A stretch of 13,692 nt of DNA. Source: Desulfobacterales bacterium (GTDB lineage: Bacteria; Desulfobacterota; Desulfobacteria; Desulfobacterales; UBA11574). The stretch is taken from positions 1 through 13,692 of the forward strand of contig JAQYVG010000071.1 of the NCBI GenBank assembly GCA_030145595.1, in the 5' to 3' direction. The notes below the pieces were generated by a model. The model searched no databases. It worked only from the letters and a program-made list of their open reading frames with translations, and had not been told where the DNA came from. A program made the translations under genes and the position numbers. Below, piece by piece: positions 6,067 through 12,851 of the stretch; position 1 is the stretch's first letter; every line of letters begins with the position of its first letter.

Positions 6067-7719
6067 TTACATCATGCCACCCATTCCGCCCATTCCGCCC
6101 ATTCCGCCCATTCCGCCGCCGGGGGGCATGGCCATTTCCTGTTTATCTTCGGGTTTGTCCGCGACCATAGCTTCCGTGGTCAGCATCAGCGAGGCAACGC
6201 TGCCGGCATTTTGCAGTGCATAACGGACCACCTTGGTCGGGTCGATCACACCGGCTTCAATCAAGTCTTCATATTTTCCGGTTTCGGCGTTAAACCCAAA
6301 AGCACCTTCTCCCTGTTTTACCTTATCAATGACAACGGAGCCTTCAAAGCCGGCGTTGTTGGCAATCTGGCGCAGGGGTTCTTCGATGGCGCGCATGACA
6401 ACTTTTACACCCAGCTTTTGATCCGCCTTGATTTTGATTTTATCGAGGGCATCCAGACAACGGACCAGGGCAACACCGCCCCCGGGTACAATACCTTCTT
6501 CCACCGCAGCCCGGGTAGCATTCAATGCATCTTCAACCCGCGCTTTTTTCTCTTTCATTTCGGTCTCAGTGGCTGCGCCGACATTGATGACGGCAACACC
6601 GCCGATCAGCTTGGCGAGGCGCTCTTGCAATTTTTCACGATCATAATCAGAAGTGGTCTCATCGATCTGAGCCCGGATCTGTTTTACACGGCCTTCCAGA
6701 GCCTGGCGCGAACCAGCGCCGTCAACGATAGTTGTGTTATCTTTGTCAATGGAGATGCGCTTGGCCTGACCAAGATCGGTCAAGGCGAGATTTTCAAGTT
6801 TGATGCCCAGGTCTTCGGAGACTACCTGGCCGCCGGTCAGAATAGCGATGTCTTCGAGCATGGCTTTTCTGCGGTCGCCAAAACCGGGAGCCTTGACGGC
6901 CGCCACATTCAGGGTGCCTCTCAGCTTGTTTACGACCAGGGTGGCCAGTGCTTCGCCTTCGACATCCTCGGAAAGAATCACCAGCGGTCGGCCCATTTTG
7001 GCGATCTGCTCAAGGATGGGCAAAAGATCTTTCATATTGCTGATCTTTTTTTCGTTAATGAGAATATAAGGGTCTTCTAATGCGACAATCATCTTCTCCG
7101 GATCGGTTACAAAATAGGGCGAAAGGTAACCGCGATCGAACTGCATACCTTCCACAACCTCAAGGGTGGTCTCCATGGCCTTGGCCTCTTCAACGGTAAT
7201 GACACCCTCTTTGCCGACCTTGTTCATGGCTTCGGCAATGATGTTGCCGATGGTTTCGTCATTGTTGGCCGATATGGTGCCGACCTGTGCGATTTCGCGC
7301 TGATCTTTGGTGGGCTTGCTCAAACTGTGCAGTTCCTTAACCGCAACCTCAACGGCCTTGTCAACACCGCGTTTGATGGCCATGGGATTGTTGCCGGCGG
7401 CAACCAGTTTTTGTCCTTCTTCATAAATTAACTTGGCCAGTAAAGTGGCCGTGGTGGTTCCGTCACCAGCCATGTCGCTGGTTTTGCTGGCCACCTCTTT
7501 TACCATCTGGGCGCCCATGTTTTCAAATTTGTCTTCAAGTTCGATTTCCTTGGCCACCGTTACACCGTCTTTGGTAATCGTGGGAGACCCCCAGGATTTA
7601 TCAATAACAACGTTCCTGCCCTTGGGACCGAGAGTTACGACAACCGAATCAGCCAGCGTTCTTACACCGTTCAGCATGGCTTCACGGGCTTTCATACCAT
7701 ATTTTATTTCTTTAGCCAT
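6067..7719 (-). CDS. groEL: 60 kDa chaperonin GroEL
   Basis: A 550-residue, full-length group I chaperonin, the tetradecameric ATP-driven folding cage of the cytoplasm. It starts MAKEIKYGMKAREAMLNGVR, with the ATP-site motif GDGTTTAT around residues 85-92 and the conserved SEDVEGEALATLVVNKLRG and VKAPGFGDRRK segments. It ends in the flexible Gly-Gly-Met tail (GGGMGGMGGMGGMGGMM), encoded by four near-identical 9 bp units. The start at 7719 is preceded by GGAGG at a good distance. It follows groES by 80 bases, and that gap contains the displaced ancestral groES 3' end. No truncation or unusual residue is visible. The gene ends at the strong terminator 6002-6041. Confidence 0.99.
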   Translation of the reverse strand: MAKEIKYGMKAREAMLNGVRTLADSVVVTLGPKGRNVVIDKSWGSPTITKDGVTVAKEIELEDKFENMGAQMVKEVASKTSDMAGDGTTTATLLAKLIYEEGQKLVAAGNNPMAIKRGVDKAVEVAVKELHSLSKPTKDQREIAQVGTISANNDETIGNIIAEAMNKVGKEGVITVEEAKAMETTLEVVEGMQFDRGYLSPYFVTDPEKMIVALEDPYILINEKKISNMKDLLPILEQIAKMGRPLVILSEDVEGEALATLVVNKLRGTLNVAAVKAPGFGDRRKAMLEDIAILTGGQVVSEDLGIKLENLALTDLGQAKRISIDKDNTTIVDGAGSRQALEGRVKQIRAQIDETTSDYDREKLQERLAKLIGGVAVINVGAATETEMKEKKARVEDALNATRAAVEEGIVPGGGVALVRCLDALDKIKIKADQKLGVKVVMRAIEEPLRQIANNAGFEGSVVIDKVKQGEGAFGFNAETGKYEDLIEAGVIDPTKVVRYALQNAGSVASLMLTTEAMVADKPEDKQEMAMPPGGGMGGMGGMGGMGGMM

Positions 7720-7753
7720 CTTGGTCTATCCTCCGTTTATTTTTTTAAAATTA

Positions 7754-7876
7754 TTCGATGACGCATAGAACTTCTTGTTCACTCATGATCAGGTATTCTT
7801 CACTTCGACTTTGGTTTCCTGTCCACTTCGATGACGCAGAGAACTTCTTGTTCACTCATGATCAGGTATTCTTCAC
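7754..7876. repeat. Duplicated groES 3' end (two 50 bp copies)
   Basis: Bases 7754-7803 and 7827-7876 are identical at 49 of 50 positions (T7766 against G7839), offset by 73 bases, with a 23-base spacer at 7804-7826. Both encode the GroES ending GEEYLIMSEQEVLCVIE on the minus strand. The copy next to groEL still carries the natural stop after VIE (TAA), but out of frame with the live gene. CACTTCGA occurs at 7801-7808 and 7824-7831, a short homology that may have seeded the event. Confidence 0.95.
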
Positions 7877-8111
7877 CTTCAACATTGATCTCCTGCCCGC
7901 CATACTTTCCGAACAAAATGCGATCGCCTGTTTTGACTTCAAGAGGGACACGTACGCCATCATTATTCAGCGCGCCCTGGCCGATCGCAACAATTTTTCC
8001 TTCGGCCGGTTTTTCCTTGGCGGTATCCGGGATAATGATTCCTCCCTTGGTGACTTCTTGTTCCTCGACGCGTTTTACCAAAATTCGGTCATTCAAAGGT
8101 CTAAGTTTCAT
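7800..8111 (-). CDS. groES: 10 kDa co-chaperonin GroES with extended C-terminus
   Basis: A 103-residue cap of the GroEL cage. The body MKLRPLNDRILVKRVEEQEV, mobile loop TKGGIIIPDTAKEKP and roof segment IGQGALNNDGVRVPLEVKTGD are normal. The family usually ends near residue 95, here ...EEYLIMSEQEVLCVIE. In this gene the frame continues for eight more residues (VDRKPKSK) because a 73 bp partial duplication replaced the natural stop. The old end, with its own TAA, is still readable 73 bases downstream. AAAGGAGAA stands about eight bases before the start on the minus strand. It forms an operon with groEL. The basic tail is unlikely to block function, since the GroES C-terminus is part of an outer beta strand, but that is inference. 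Confidence 0.97.
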   Translation of the reverse strand: MKLRPLNDRILVKRVEEQEVTKGGIIIPDTAKEKPAEGKIVAIGQGALNNDGVRVPLEVKTGDRILFGKYGGQEINVEGEEYLIMSEQEVLCVIEVDRKPKSK

Positions 8112-8421
8112 TTTTCAAATTCTCCTTTTACATTAGATCATTAGAAATGTTGTTATAGAACTCCAATTTGTTTTTTTTGATATTGCCGGAAATGGATGGG
8201 AAAGGCCTTAATTTTCCAGCACACTGAAGTTGTACGAAAAAATAATCACATATTTTTGTTTGTAAAGGGGTTTATGGAAATTTTTTGATTTTTCTAATAA
8301 AACCATGTGTATCTGTAATTATCAGCCTGGATGACAACCTGATTCTATTTAGAGCCGCTTCGCTTTGAATACGCCCGGAAGGCTTTTCAGAACGGTAAGG
8401 TCGGCAAGCAGTGCCGACATA
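8112..8421. other. Intergenic region upstream of groESL
   Basis: No gene is visible. The region is A/T-rich with several T-runs on the plus strand. I looked for a CIRCE operator (TTAGCACTC-N9-GAGTGCTAA), the HrcA site common at groESL, and found none. A weak sigma-70-like pair lies at 8239-8266. Near the left edge of the FmdB gene, GTCGGCA (8400-8406) and TGCCGAC (8412-8418) form a 7 bp hairpin with no T-run, just beyond the FmdB stop on the minus strand. Confidence 0.6.
8239..8266 (-). promoter_or_regulatory. Possible groESL promoter
   Basis: On the minus strand, TTTACA (8261-8266) and TATTTT (8239-8244) are separated by 16 bases, about 130-155 bases before the groES start. The match to sigma-70 consensus is moderate only. 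No convincing sigma-32 pair was seen. Confidence 0.3.
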
Positions 8422-8733
8422 TTATGAAGTTGTATCGGCAGATTTTCCCGTTTTAGTTTTACTGCTTTTTGACTCGCTTGTATCTGTAGACGGTGCTTTA
8501 GCTGCAGATGGTTCTTTAGCCGCCTTTTCTTGGGTGGTGGAAGTGTTTCCGGATTTGCCGGCATAGTCGGTTACATACCATCCGGTCCCTTTGAGATGAA
8601 AACTGCTATGGGAAATAAGTTTTTGCAGCTTTCCGGAACAATGGTGGCATTTTTTCAGTGGTTTGTCGGAAAATTTCTGAAGAACTTCACCGATTTTTCC
8701 GCATTGCATGCATTGGTATTCGTAAAGGGGCAT
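8422..8733 (-). CDS. FmdB-family zinc-ribbon protein
   Basis: A 103-residue protein. Residues 1-45 form the FmdB zinc ribbon: MPLYEYQC, then C8-x-x-C11, about 17 residues, and C29-H-H-C32, followed by KLISHSSFHLKGTGWYVTDY. This is the classic putative regulatory protein pattern with the late FxLxGxGWxxTDY motif. Residues 60-103 are a low-complexity tail rich in S, T, K and A and probably disordered. The name comes from a regulator of formamidase/acetamidase genes in Methylophilus; in most bacteria its role is unproven. Start 8733 has AGGAG about eleven bases upstream on the minus strand. It is about 130 bases downstream of the HExxH gene in the same direction, but a hairpin lies between them, so the two may be separately transcribed. 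Confidence 0.88.
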   Translation of the reverse strand: MPLYEYQCMQCGKIGEVLQKFSDKPLKKCHHCSGKLQKLISHSSFHLKGTGWYVTDYAGKSGNTSTTQEKAAKEPSAAKAPSTDTSESKSSKTKTGKSADTTS

Positions 8734-8835
8734 CTGTTAAGGGTCTCCTGGTTTCAAAATTGTTAAGCAGCTTTTTTGAATCTTATCTAATATATTGAAT
8801 ATTTATGTATTGTCAAGGCCCAGGCGGACATTTCC

Positions 8836-8868
8836 TAAAAATAAAATCGGAAAGCGATTTTATTTTTA
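8836..8868 (-). terminator. Terminator hairpin overlapping the HExxH gene stop
   Basis: TAAAAATAAAATCG (8836-8849) pairs perfectly with CGATTTTATTTTTA (8855-8868) around GAAAG. The right arm contains the stop codon of the minus-strand gene ending at 8866. The core TAAAATCG/CGATTTTA and a GGCGGAC just to its left are shared with the hairpin at 4388-4414. Confidence 0.55.
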
Positions 8869-9447
8869 TTGAATATTCAAATCGTCAATCGGTTGTCGCC
8901 ATTTGTCGTAGAATTTCAATACTTTGACCAATCCGGGGATGCCAACCGGGCCGAGAATTTCACGCGTTATTTCATGAACACGCGTCTCTTCCGCTGCTAT
9001 TTCATTTTGAGAAGCATCAAAGCCCTGAAGGAATTTGCTGAATCTGACGATATGAATTAATTCATGGGTCACAATATAGAGGATAAACGGTAAAAGTTTA
9101 ATGCCCGGTGATTGGGAGATTGCCGCCAGGATAGCATGGTCCTGGAGACATATTTTGTAAAAATCGTATGCTGCGGAACTTAAAGATGCATCTTTGCGCT
9201 GCCCTTGATAACGGATAACCTGAGCAAAGGGTCCGGAAACGGTCTCCTCGGGGTTGAGGTCTGCCATGGTTTTAATATCGTATCTGCGGCTAAGCCACTG
9301 ACTGGCGGACATCTTGTAGAAATTGCTCACAAGTTCTTCAGACATGGCAACGCCGTTGTTAACGACGGCAATCTGATCTGGGTTGAAAGTTTCAAGGTTT
9401 TCCATGGAAATTTTTAAAAAAACTGTAGACAAACAAATTTGAATCAT
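8866..9447 (-). CDS. Conserved hypothetical protein with HExxH motif
   Basis: A 193-residue protein (or 179 if it starts at Met15, position 9405). Neither start has a strong ribosome binding site, and Met15 (MENLETFNPDQIAVVNNGVA) looks more like a natural beginning. The key feature is T-H-E-L-I-H at residues 127-132, inside a hydrophobic helix (LLPFILYIVTHELIHIVRF). An acidic stretch follows 17-22 residues later (NEIAAEETRVHEI, with E149, E153 and E154), which could supply a third zinc ligand as in gluzincin-type metallopeptidases. There is no signal peptide, so it is probably cytoplasmic. I do not recognise a named family. The HExxH arrangement suggests a zinc protease fold but does not prove activity. 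It is divergent from the bS22-like gene at 9500. Confidence 0.75.
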   Translation of the reverse strand: MIQICLSTVFLKISMENLETFNPDQIAVVNNGVAMSEELVSNFYKMSASQWLSRRYDIKTMADLNPEETVSGPFAQVIRYQGQRKDASLSSAAYDFYKICLQDHAILAAISQSPGIKLLPFILYIVTHELIHIVRFSKFLQGFDASQNEIAAEETRVHEITREILGPVGIPGLVKVLKFYDKWRQPIDDLNIQ

Positions 9448-9487
9448 GTAAAAAGCTACTCTTATTGGGTAAAAATAAAATGAAATT

Positions 9488-9502
9488 GGAGGTGATCTGT
9501 TG
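9488..9502 (+). promoter_or_regulatory. Strong ribosome binding site that selects the TTG start of the bS22-like gene
   Basis: GGAGGTGAT (9488-9496) is a near-perfect Shine-Dalgarno sequence. Its GGAGG core is seven bases before TTG 9500-9502. This supports a non-ATG start for the tiny gene; the only in-frame ATG (codon 12) would cut off the conserved start. Confidence 0.8.
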
Positions 9503-9598
9503 GGTAGCGTTGTTAAAAAACGAAGAAAAAAAATGAGAAAGCATAAGCACAGAAAACTTTTAGCTCGTACACGCCATCAAAGAAGAAAGGGCAAATAA
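9500..9598 (+). CDS. bS22-like / AURKAIP1-COX24-domain small ribosomal protein
   Basis: A 32-residue, highly basic protein starting at TTG 9500 and ending at TAA 9596-9598. It begins MGSVVKKRRKKMRKHKHRK and ends LARTRHQRRKGK. The K-K-R-R-K-K-M-x-K-H-K-x-x-K-L-x-x-x-T-R-H-Q-R-R-K pattern is that of the COX24/AURKAIP1 (mS38) C-terminal domain. In bacteria this occurs as a stand-alone peptide, bS22, bound to 16S rRNA in the small ribosomal subunit. Seventeen of 32 residues are K, R or H, as expected of an rRNA-buried peptide. It stands alone between a divergent gene and the convergent hflC and should share the terminator at 9684-9720. It is too short for most gene finders and has a non-ATG start. 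Confidence 0.88.
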   Translation: MGSVVKKRRKKMRKHKHRKLLARTRHQRRKGK

Positions 9599-9683
9599 TA
9601 TTGAAGCTCCCTGCAATCTTACCATGGCGGGCAGGGGAATGCGCTTGTTATTGCCGTTTGGTTCGCTTTTCTTAAATATAAAG

Positions 9684-9720
9684 AAGCACCAAAGCCGTTT
9701 TAAAAGGTCTTGGTGCTTTT
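9684..9720. terminator. Bidirectional terminator between bS22-like gene and hflC
   Basis: AAGCACCAA (9684-9692) pairs with TTGGTGCTT (9710-9718) around a 17-base loop, followed by TTTTCT on the plus strand. The minus-strand side reads TTCTTTATATTT after the stem. It starts 86 bases after the bS22-like stop and 6 bases from the hflC stop. Confidence 0.75.
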
Positions 9721-9725
9721 CTACC

Positions 9726-10661
9726 TTATGGGGCATACCCTTTAAGATATTTAAAGAACTCCGAGTCCGTTGAAATCACTAACGAACTGTCTTTGCCAAG
9801 GGCTTCACCGTAGATTTCAAGCGTTTTGATAAACGAGTAAAAATCAGGGTCGACGCCATAGGATTCCGCGTATAAATTGGTTGCCTCGGCATCGGCTTTA
9901 CCTTTTAACGTTTGGGCTTTGCGGTAGGCTTCGGAAGTGATTTGCTTCAATTCTTTTTCTTTATCCCCTAATATCTTGCGGGCCTCACCTTTACCTTCGG
10001 ATCTAAATTTTTCTGCAATCTGTCTACGCTCGGCGATCATGCGGCCGTAAACCGAATTTCTGACCTGCTCGACATAATTAATGCGTTTGATCTTCACGTC
10101 GACCACTTCAATGCCGAATTTCGACAGTTTGGGCTGGGCCTGTTCCAGGATCTGCTTGGTAATTTCTTCTCTGCCGATGGTGATGTGAAATGATTTTGGA
10201 TCTTTAGATTCTTCAATACCGTGCTCAAAAGTATCCATGCCCCGGTTGGTCTGGCGCACCGCTTCAATCAGCCTGTTTTCGGTGATCAAGTTTCTAACCG
10301 CAGGGTCGATAATATCATCCAGCCGCCCCTGGGCACTGATGGTGTTGTTGACTGTCTGAAAGAATTTAACAGGATCGACAATTTTCCAGCGGGCAAAGGT
10401 GTCGACCCAGATATAGGTTTTATCCAGGGTGGGGATCTGTCCGGGATCACCGTCCCATTCCTGAAGATTTTTAGGAAAATAGGTCGCCTCCTGAACAAAG
10501 GGAATCTTAAAATACAGACCGGAGGCCTGCTTGGGCGTGCCCACTACTTTTCCGAATTGGGTCACAACCACCTGTTCGGTTTCATCCACCACATAGGCGG
10601 AGAAATAGGCAAGGGCAATGACAGCAGCTGCAACGATTAATAAAGCACCTTTAGTTTTCAT
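9726..10661 (-). CDS. hflC: HflC, FtsH protease modulator
   Basis: A 311-residue SPFH/band-7 protein that forms a large cage with HflK around the membrane protease FtsH and limits its access to substrates. Residues 5-24 are a single N-terminal membrane anchor (GALLIVAAAVIALAYFSAYV), and the rest is periplasmic. The typical HflC opening VVDETEQVVVTQFGKVVGTP is followed by the band-7 fold with GLYFKIPFV and IDPAVRNLITENRL. The conserved motif GIEVVDVKIKRINYVEQVRNSVYGRMIAERRQIAEKFRSEGKGEA precedes a helical region (KGKADAEATNLYAESYG). Length is normal. Its ATG overlaps the hflK stop by one base (TAATG), so translation is probably coupled. Confidence 0.97.
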   Translation of the reverse strand: MKTKGALLIVAAAVIALAYFSAYVVDETEQVVVTQFGKVVGTPKQASGLYFKIPFVQEATYFPKNLQEWDGDPGQIPTLDKTYIWVDTFARWKIVDPVKFFQTVNNTISAQGRLDDIIDPAVRNLITENRLIEAVRQTNRGMDTFEHGIEESKDPKSFHITIGREEITKQILEQAQPKLSKFGIEVVDVKIKRINYVEQVRNSVYGRMIAERRQIAEKFRSEGKGEARKILGDKEKELKQITSEAYRKAQTLKGKADAEATNLYAESYGVDPDFYSFIKTLEIYGEALGKDSSLVISTDSEFFKYLKGYAP

Positions 10662-11707
10662 TATTTTATACCGTTTTGTTTTCCGAGGTTAAGCAGTGGC
10701 AAGAGGTTCTTCTGATCATGATCTACGATATATTTGTCCCCAAGTTTGGGGAAAAGTTCTTTCAGCATTTCAAGATACAGACGCCGTCTGGTAACGTCCT
10801 TGGCTTTTGCGTATTCTTTAAAGATAGCATCAAATCTGGAAGCATCACCTTTAGCCCGGTTGATGCGGTCAAGGGCATAGCCTTCGGCGGCCTTGATGGT
10901 CCTTTCAGCCTCTCCCCGGGCGGCCGGGATCGCTTTGTTGTAGTCTTCCTGGGCCTGATAAATCATTTTTTCCTTTTCCTGGATAGCCTGGTTGACTTCA
11001 TTGAATGACGCCTGCACCGGTCCGGGAACATTGGTCTTTTTCATCTCAATAGTGACGATATGGATACCGGATTCGGCATTGTCCAGTTCTGCTTGCAGGA
11101 CAGTCCTGGCTTCAACGGCGATTTCTTCCCGCTTGCTGATAACCTCATTGATGCTGCGGTCGCCCACAACCAGGCGCATGCCCGCTTCCGACATATCAAC
11201 CAGCAGCCGGCGAACATCCGCAACTTTAAACAGAAAGTTGTAAGGATCCTTAATCCGGTACTGGACGATCCAGGGCACCAGGGCCACATTCAAGTCACCG
11301 GTCAGCATCAGAGATACGCTGGAAGTTTCACTGCCGGATAAAGACCGTGTGCGCCCTTCCTGGCGGGTGGAACGGAAACCGAATTCTTCCTTGTAAACGC
11401 GGCGAACCTTAACCTTGGTAACCTTTTCAATTCCAGCGGGCAGCTTGAAATTAAGACCAGGCTGATTGGTGCGGACAAATTTGCCGAAGCGCTGGACAAC
11501 ACCGACTTCATCCACGCCGACCGTAAAAAATGTTGAAGTACCGAAAAAAATAATAATAAGAAGTAGAATCAACAGCGAGCCGCCCGGCAATTTGAACTGC
11601 TTGAATTTTTGAACAAAATCATTGACCTGAGGAGGAATACCGCCTCCGCTTCCGCCTCCGCCTTTGCGTTGTTGCTGCTTTTTAAGTTTTTCCCAATCCC
11701 AACTCAT
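10661..11707 (-). CDS. hflK: HflK, FtsH protease modulator
   Basis: A 348-residue partner of HflC and first gene of the pair. It begins MSWDWEKLKKQQQRKGGGGS, the Gly-rich cytoplasmic tail typical of HflK. A membrane segment at about 43-62 (GSLLILLLIIIFFGTSTFFT) is followed by the band-7 domain (GVDEVGVVQRFGKFVRTNQP). The YRIKDPYNFLFKVADVRRLL and ALDRINRAKGDASRFDAIFKEYAKAKDVTRRRLYLEML segments are the HflK family signature. No ribosome binding site of good strength is visible before ATG 11707 (AGGATT is the nearest). A candidate promoter lies at 11810-11838. The hflX and hfq genes that precede hflK in enterobacteria are not present here. Confidence 0.97.
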   Translation of the reverse strand: MSWDWEKLKKQQQRKGGGGSGGGIPPQVNDFVQKFKQFKLPGGSLLILLLIIIFFGTSTFFTVGVDEVGVVQRFGKFVRTNQPGLNFKLPAGIEKVTKVKVRRVYKEEFGFRSTRQEGRTRSLSGSETSSVSLMLTGDLNVALVPWIVQYRIKDPYNFLFKVADVRRLLVDMSEAGMRLVVGDRSINEVISKREEIAVEARTVLQAELDNAESGIHIVTIEMKKTNVPGPVQASFNEVNQAIQEKEKMIYQAQEDYNKAIPAARGEAERTIKAAEGYALDRINRAKGDASRFDAIFKEYAKAKDVTRRRLYLEMLKELFPKLGDKYIVDHDQKNLLPLLNLGKQNGIK

Positions 11708-12214
11708 GTTTTAATCCTATTGGTTTAAGAGGCAATTTCAAAACATCATTTTTAAAAATAGTTACAAAATGCGTTTTCATAACTAGCTGTACGAATTGTT
11801 AACTTTACTAAATTATGTTACCAAACCATGCAAGTCAAGCAAAAAGCAGAAGGAAGATTATGAAACATAGGCTGCCTGGTTTTTCTTGACAAGCGAACCG
11901 TTCCCTTTGTAGTCCTTTAGTTGTGAAATTGGAGTTTTCCGGCAAAAAGTTTAAAAACAATCACGCGCGAAGCACCCGACGAGGGAAAAACACCCCGATA
12001 CGACAGGCTCTGCCTACGGGGCAGGCGAAATATTGAAAGTACGAAATAGCTGTACGTTTTAGAAATTATTTTCGCCTGCAACGAAAAACAAATCACTTTG
12101 GCTAGATTTTTTTCGTGCTTTCGTTTTTTCGTGCTTTCCCGCCTGCCAAAGTCTTGTACGGCGGACAGGCGTGATAAATTTCTTTACTTGGTTTCGACGC
12201 GTTTGGGTTAGGGG
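11708..12214. other. Repeat-containing intergenic region between divergent hflK and dciA-like genes
   Basis: No gene is supported here. Contents: the hflK promoter candidate at 11810-11838; a hairpin CTGCC (12010-12014) with GGCAG (12020-12024); an inverted pair GCAGGCGAAA (12021-12030) with the matching TTTCGCCTGC at 12070-12079; a 16 bp direct tandem duplicate TTTTTTCGTGCTTTCG at 12108-12123 and 12124-12139 (last base differs); and CGCCTG (12140-12145) with CAGGCG (12166-12171). The CGCCTGC/GCAGGCG theme recurs three times, suggesting decayed dispersed repeats. Confidence 0.6.
11810..11838 (-). promoter_or_regulatory. Candidate hflKC promoter
   Basis: On the minus strand, TTGACT (11833-11838) is followed after 17 bases by TAATTT (11810-11815), about 100-130 bases before the hflK start. 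The -35 is good and the -10 is weak, although the overlapping CATAAT just upstream is an alternative at shorter spacing. Confidence 0.4.
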
Positions 12215-12529
12215 ATGAAAAGAAGAAAAAACGTTAAAGAGTTTACACAAATCGGAAATGTTATCAGCAATGTCCTGCGGTCCTACCGCCATGAGGCCGA
12301 TGAAGGCCTGGCTCAGATCTGGAATCTTTGGGATCGTGCTGTCGGAGAGAATATCGCTAAAAATGCCCGGCCGGAGGCTTTTAAGGGGAAGTTGCTTTTA
12401 GTGAATGTAACCAGTTCAGCCTGGGCCCATGAACTGCAATTTTTAAAAAGCGATATCATAGCAAAAGTCAACGAGGTGTTGGGCAAAGCCCTGGTCGAAG
12501 AAATAAAATTCAAGGTTGGACCGGTATAA
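12215..12529 (+). CDS. DciA/DUF721-family protein (putative replicative helicase loader)
   Basis: A 104-residue cytoplasmic protein. After a basic start (MKRRKNVKEF) it has IGNVISNVLRSYRHEADEGL, then L-A-Q-I-W-N-L-W-D-R-A-V-G-E-N-I-A-K-N-A-R-P, and GKLLLVNVTSSAWAHELQFL. The I-W-x-x-W-x-x-x-V-G motif, the A-x-P, and the L-x-V-x-V-x-S-S-A-W-A-H-E-L-x-F-L signature define the DUF721/DciA KH-like fold. DciA is the ancestral bacterial loader of the DnaB helicase at replication start and replaces DnaC/DnaI where those are absent. TTAGGGG ends immediately before the ATG, so the Shine-Dalgarno is close and of moderate quality. Whether this particular protein loads DnaB is inference from the family. 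The next plus-strand gene is 320 bases away. Confidence 0.88.
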   Translation: MKRRKNVKEFTQIGNVISNVLRSYRHEADEGLAQIWNLWDRAVGENIAKNARPEAFKGKLLLVNVTSSAWAHELQFLKSDIIAKVNEVLGKALVEEIKFKVGPV

Positions 12530-12599
12530 ACCAGAGAATCGTCAAAGTAAACTCTAACTGATTCAGATAGAAGCGATTTGCTTTCTCGGATACGGCACT

Positions 12600-12799
12600 A
12601 AAATTCCAAATCACAATATTCAAATTACAAACAATATCAAAATTCCAAATTTCAATCGTTTGAGCTAGAGGCTCTTGACAGGTGACCAAAACATTTCAAT
12701 CACTTATTGGATGTCTCGTCGTCATTTTATCTGTTTTGAATTTTGAATTTCGGTCATTGATATTTATTTGAGATTTGTATTTTGGTGCTTGAAATTTTT
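12600..12799. repeat. A/T-rich imperfect inverted repeat element
   Basis: The stretch 12530-12851 holds no gene. The left arm 12600-12655 is built of CCAAAT/CAAATT-type units (AAAATTCCAAATCACAAT, CAAAATTCCAAATTTCAA). The right arm 12734-12799 is built of the complementary TTGAATTT, TTTGAGATTTG and TTTTGGTGCTTG units. The reverse complement of the right arm follows the left imperfectly along its length. The 78-base centre is ordinary mixed sequence. This looks like a decayed dispersed palindromic repeat. Confidence 0.6.
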
Positions 12800-12851
12800 A
12801 TAATTTTCATAAGCCAGTAACTTTATTTATTCCAAGCAATTACCTGTTTAA

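Noticed and set aside
5929..7080. A 383-residue open frame on the plus strand across groEL
   Set aside because: It is antisense to an unmistakable groEL. Its HSAHSAHSA stretch is only the mirror of the Gly-Gly-Met repeat codons.
8112..8350. CIRCE/HrcA operator upstream of groES
   Set aside because: Only a loose CCAGCACACTG occurs. The paired TTAGCACTC and GAGTGCTAA halves are absent.
12059..12292. A 77-residue minus-strand frame overlapping the start of the DciA-like gene
   Set aside because: It overlaps the conserved start of DciA and runs through the tandem repeat region, with no family resemblance.
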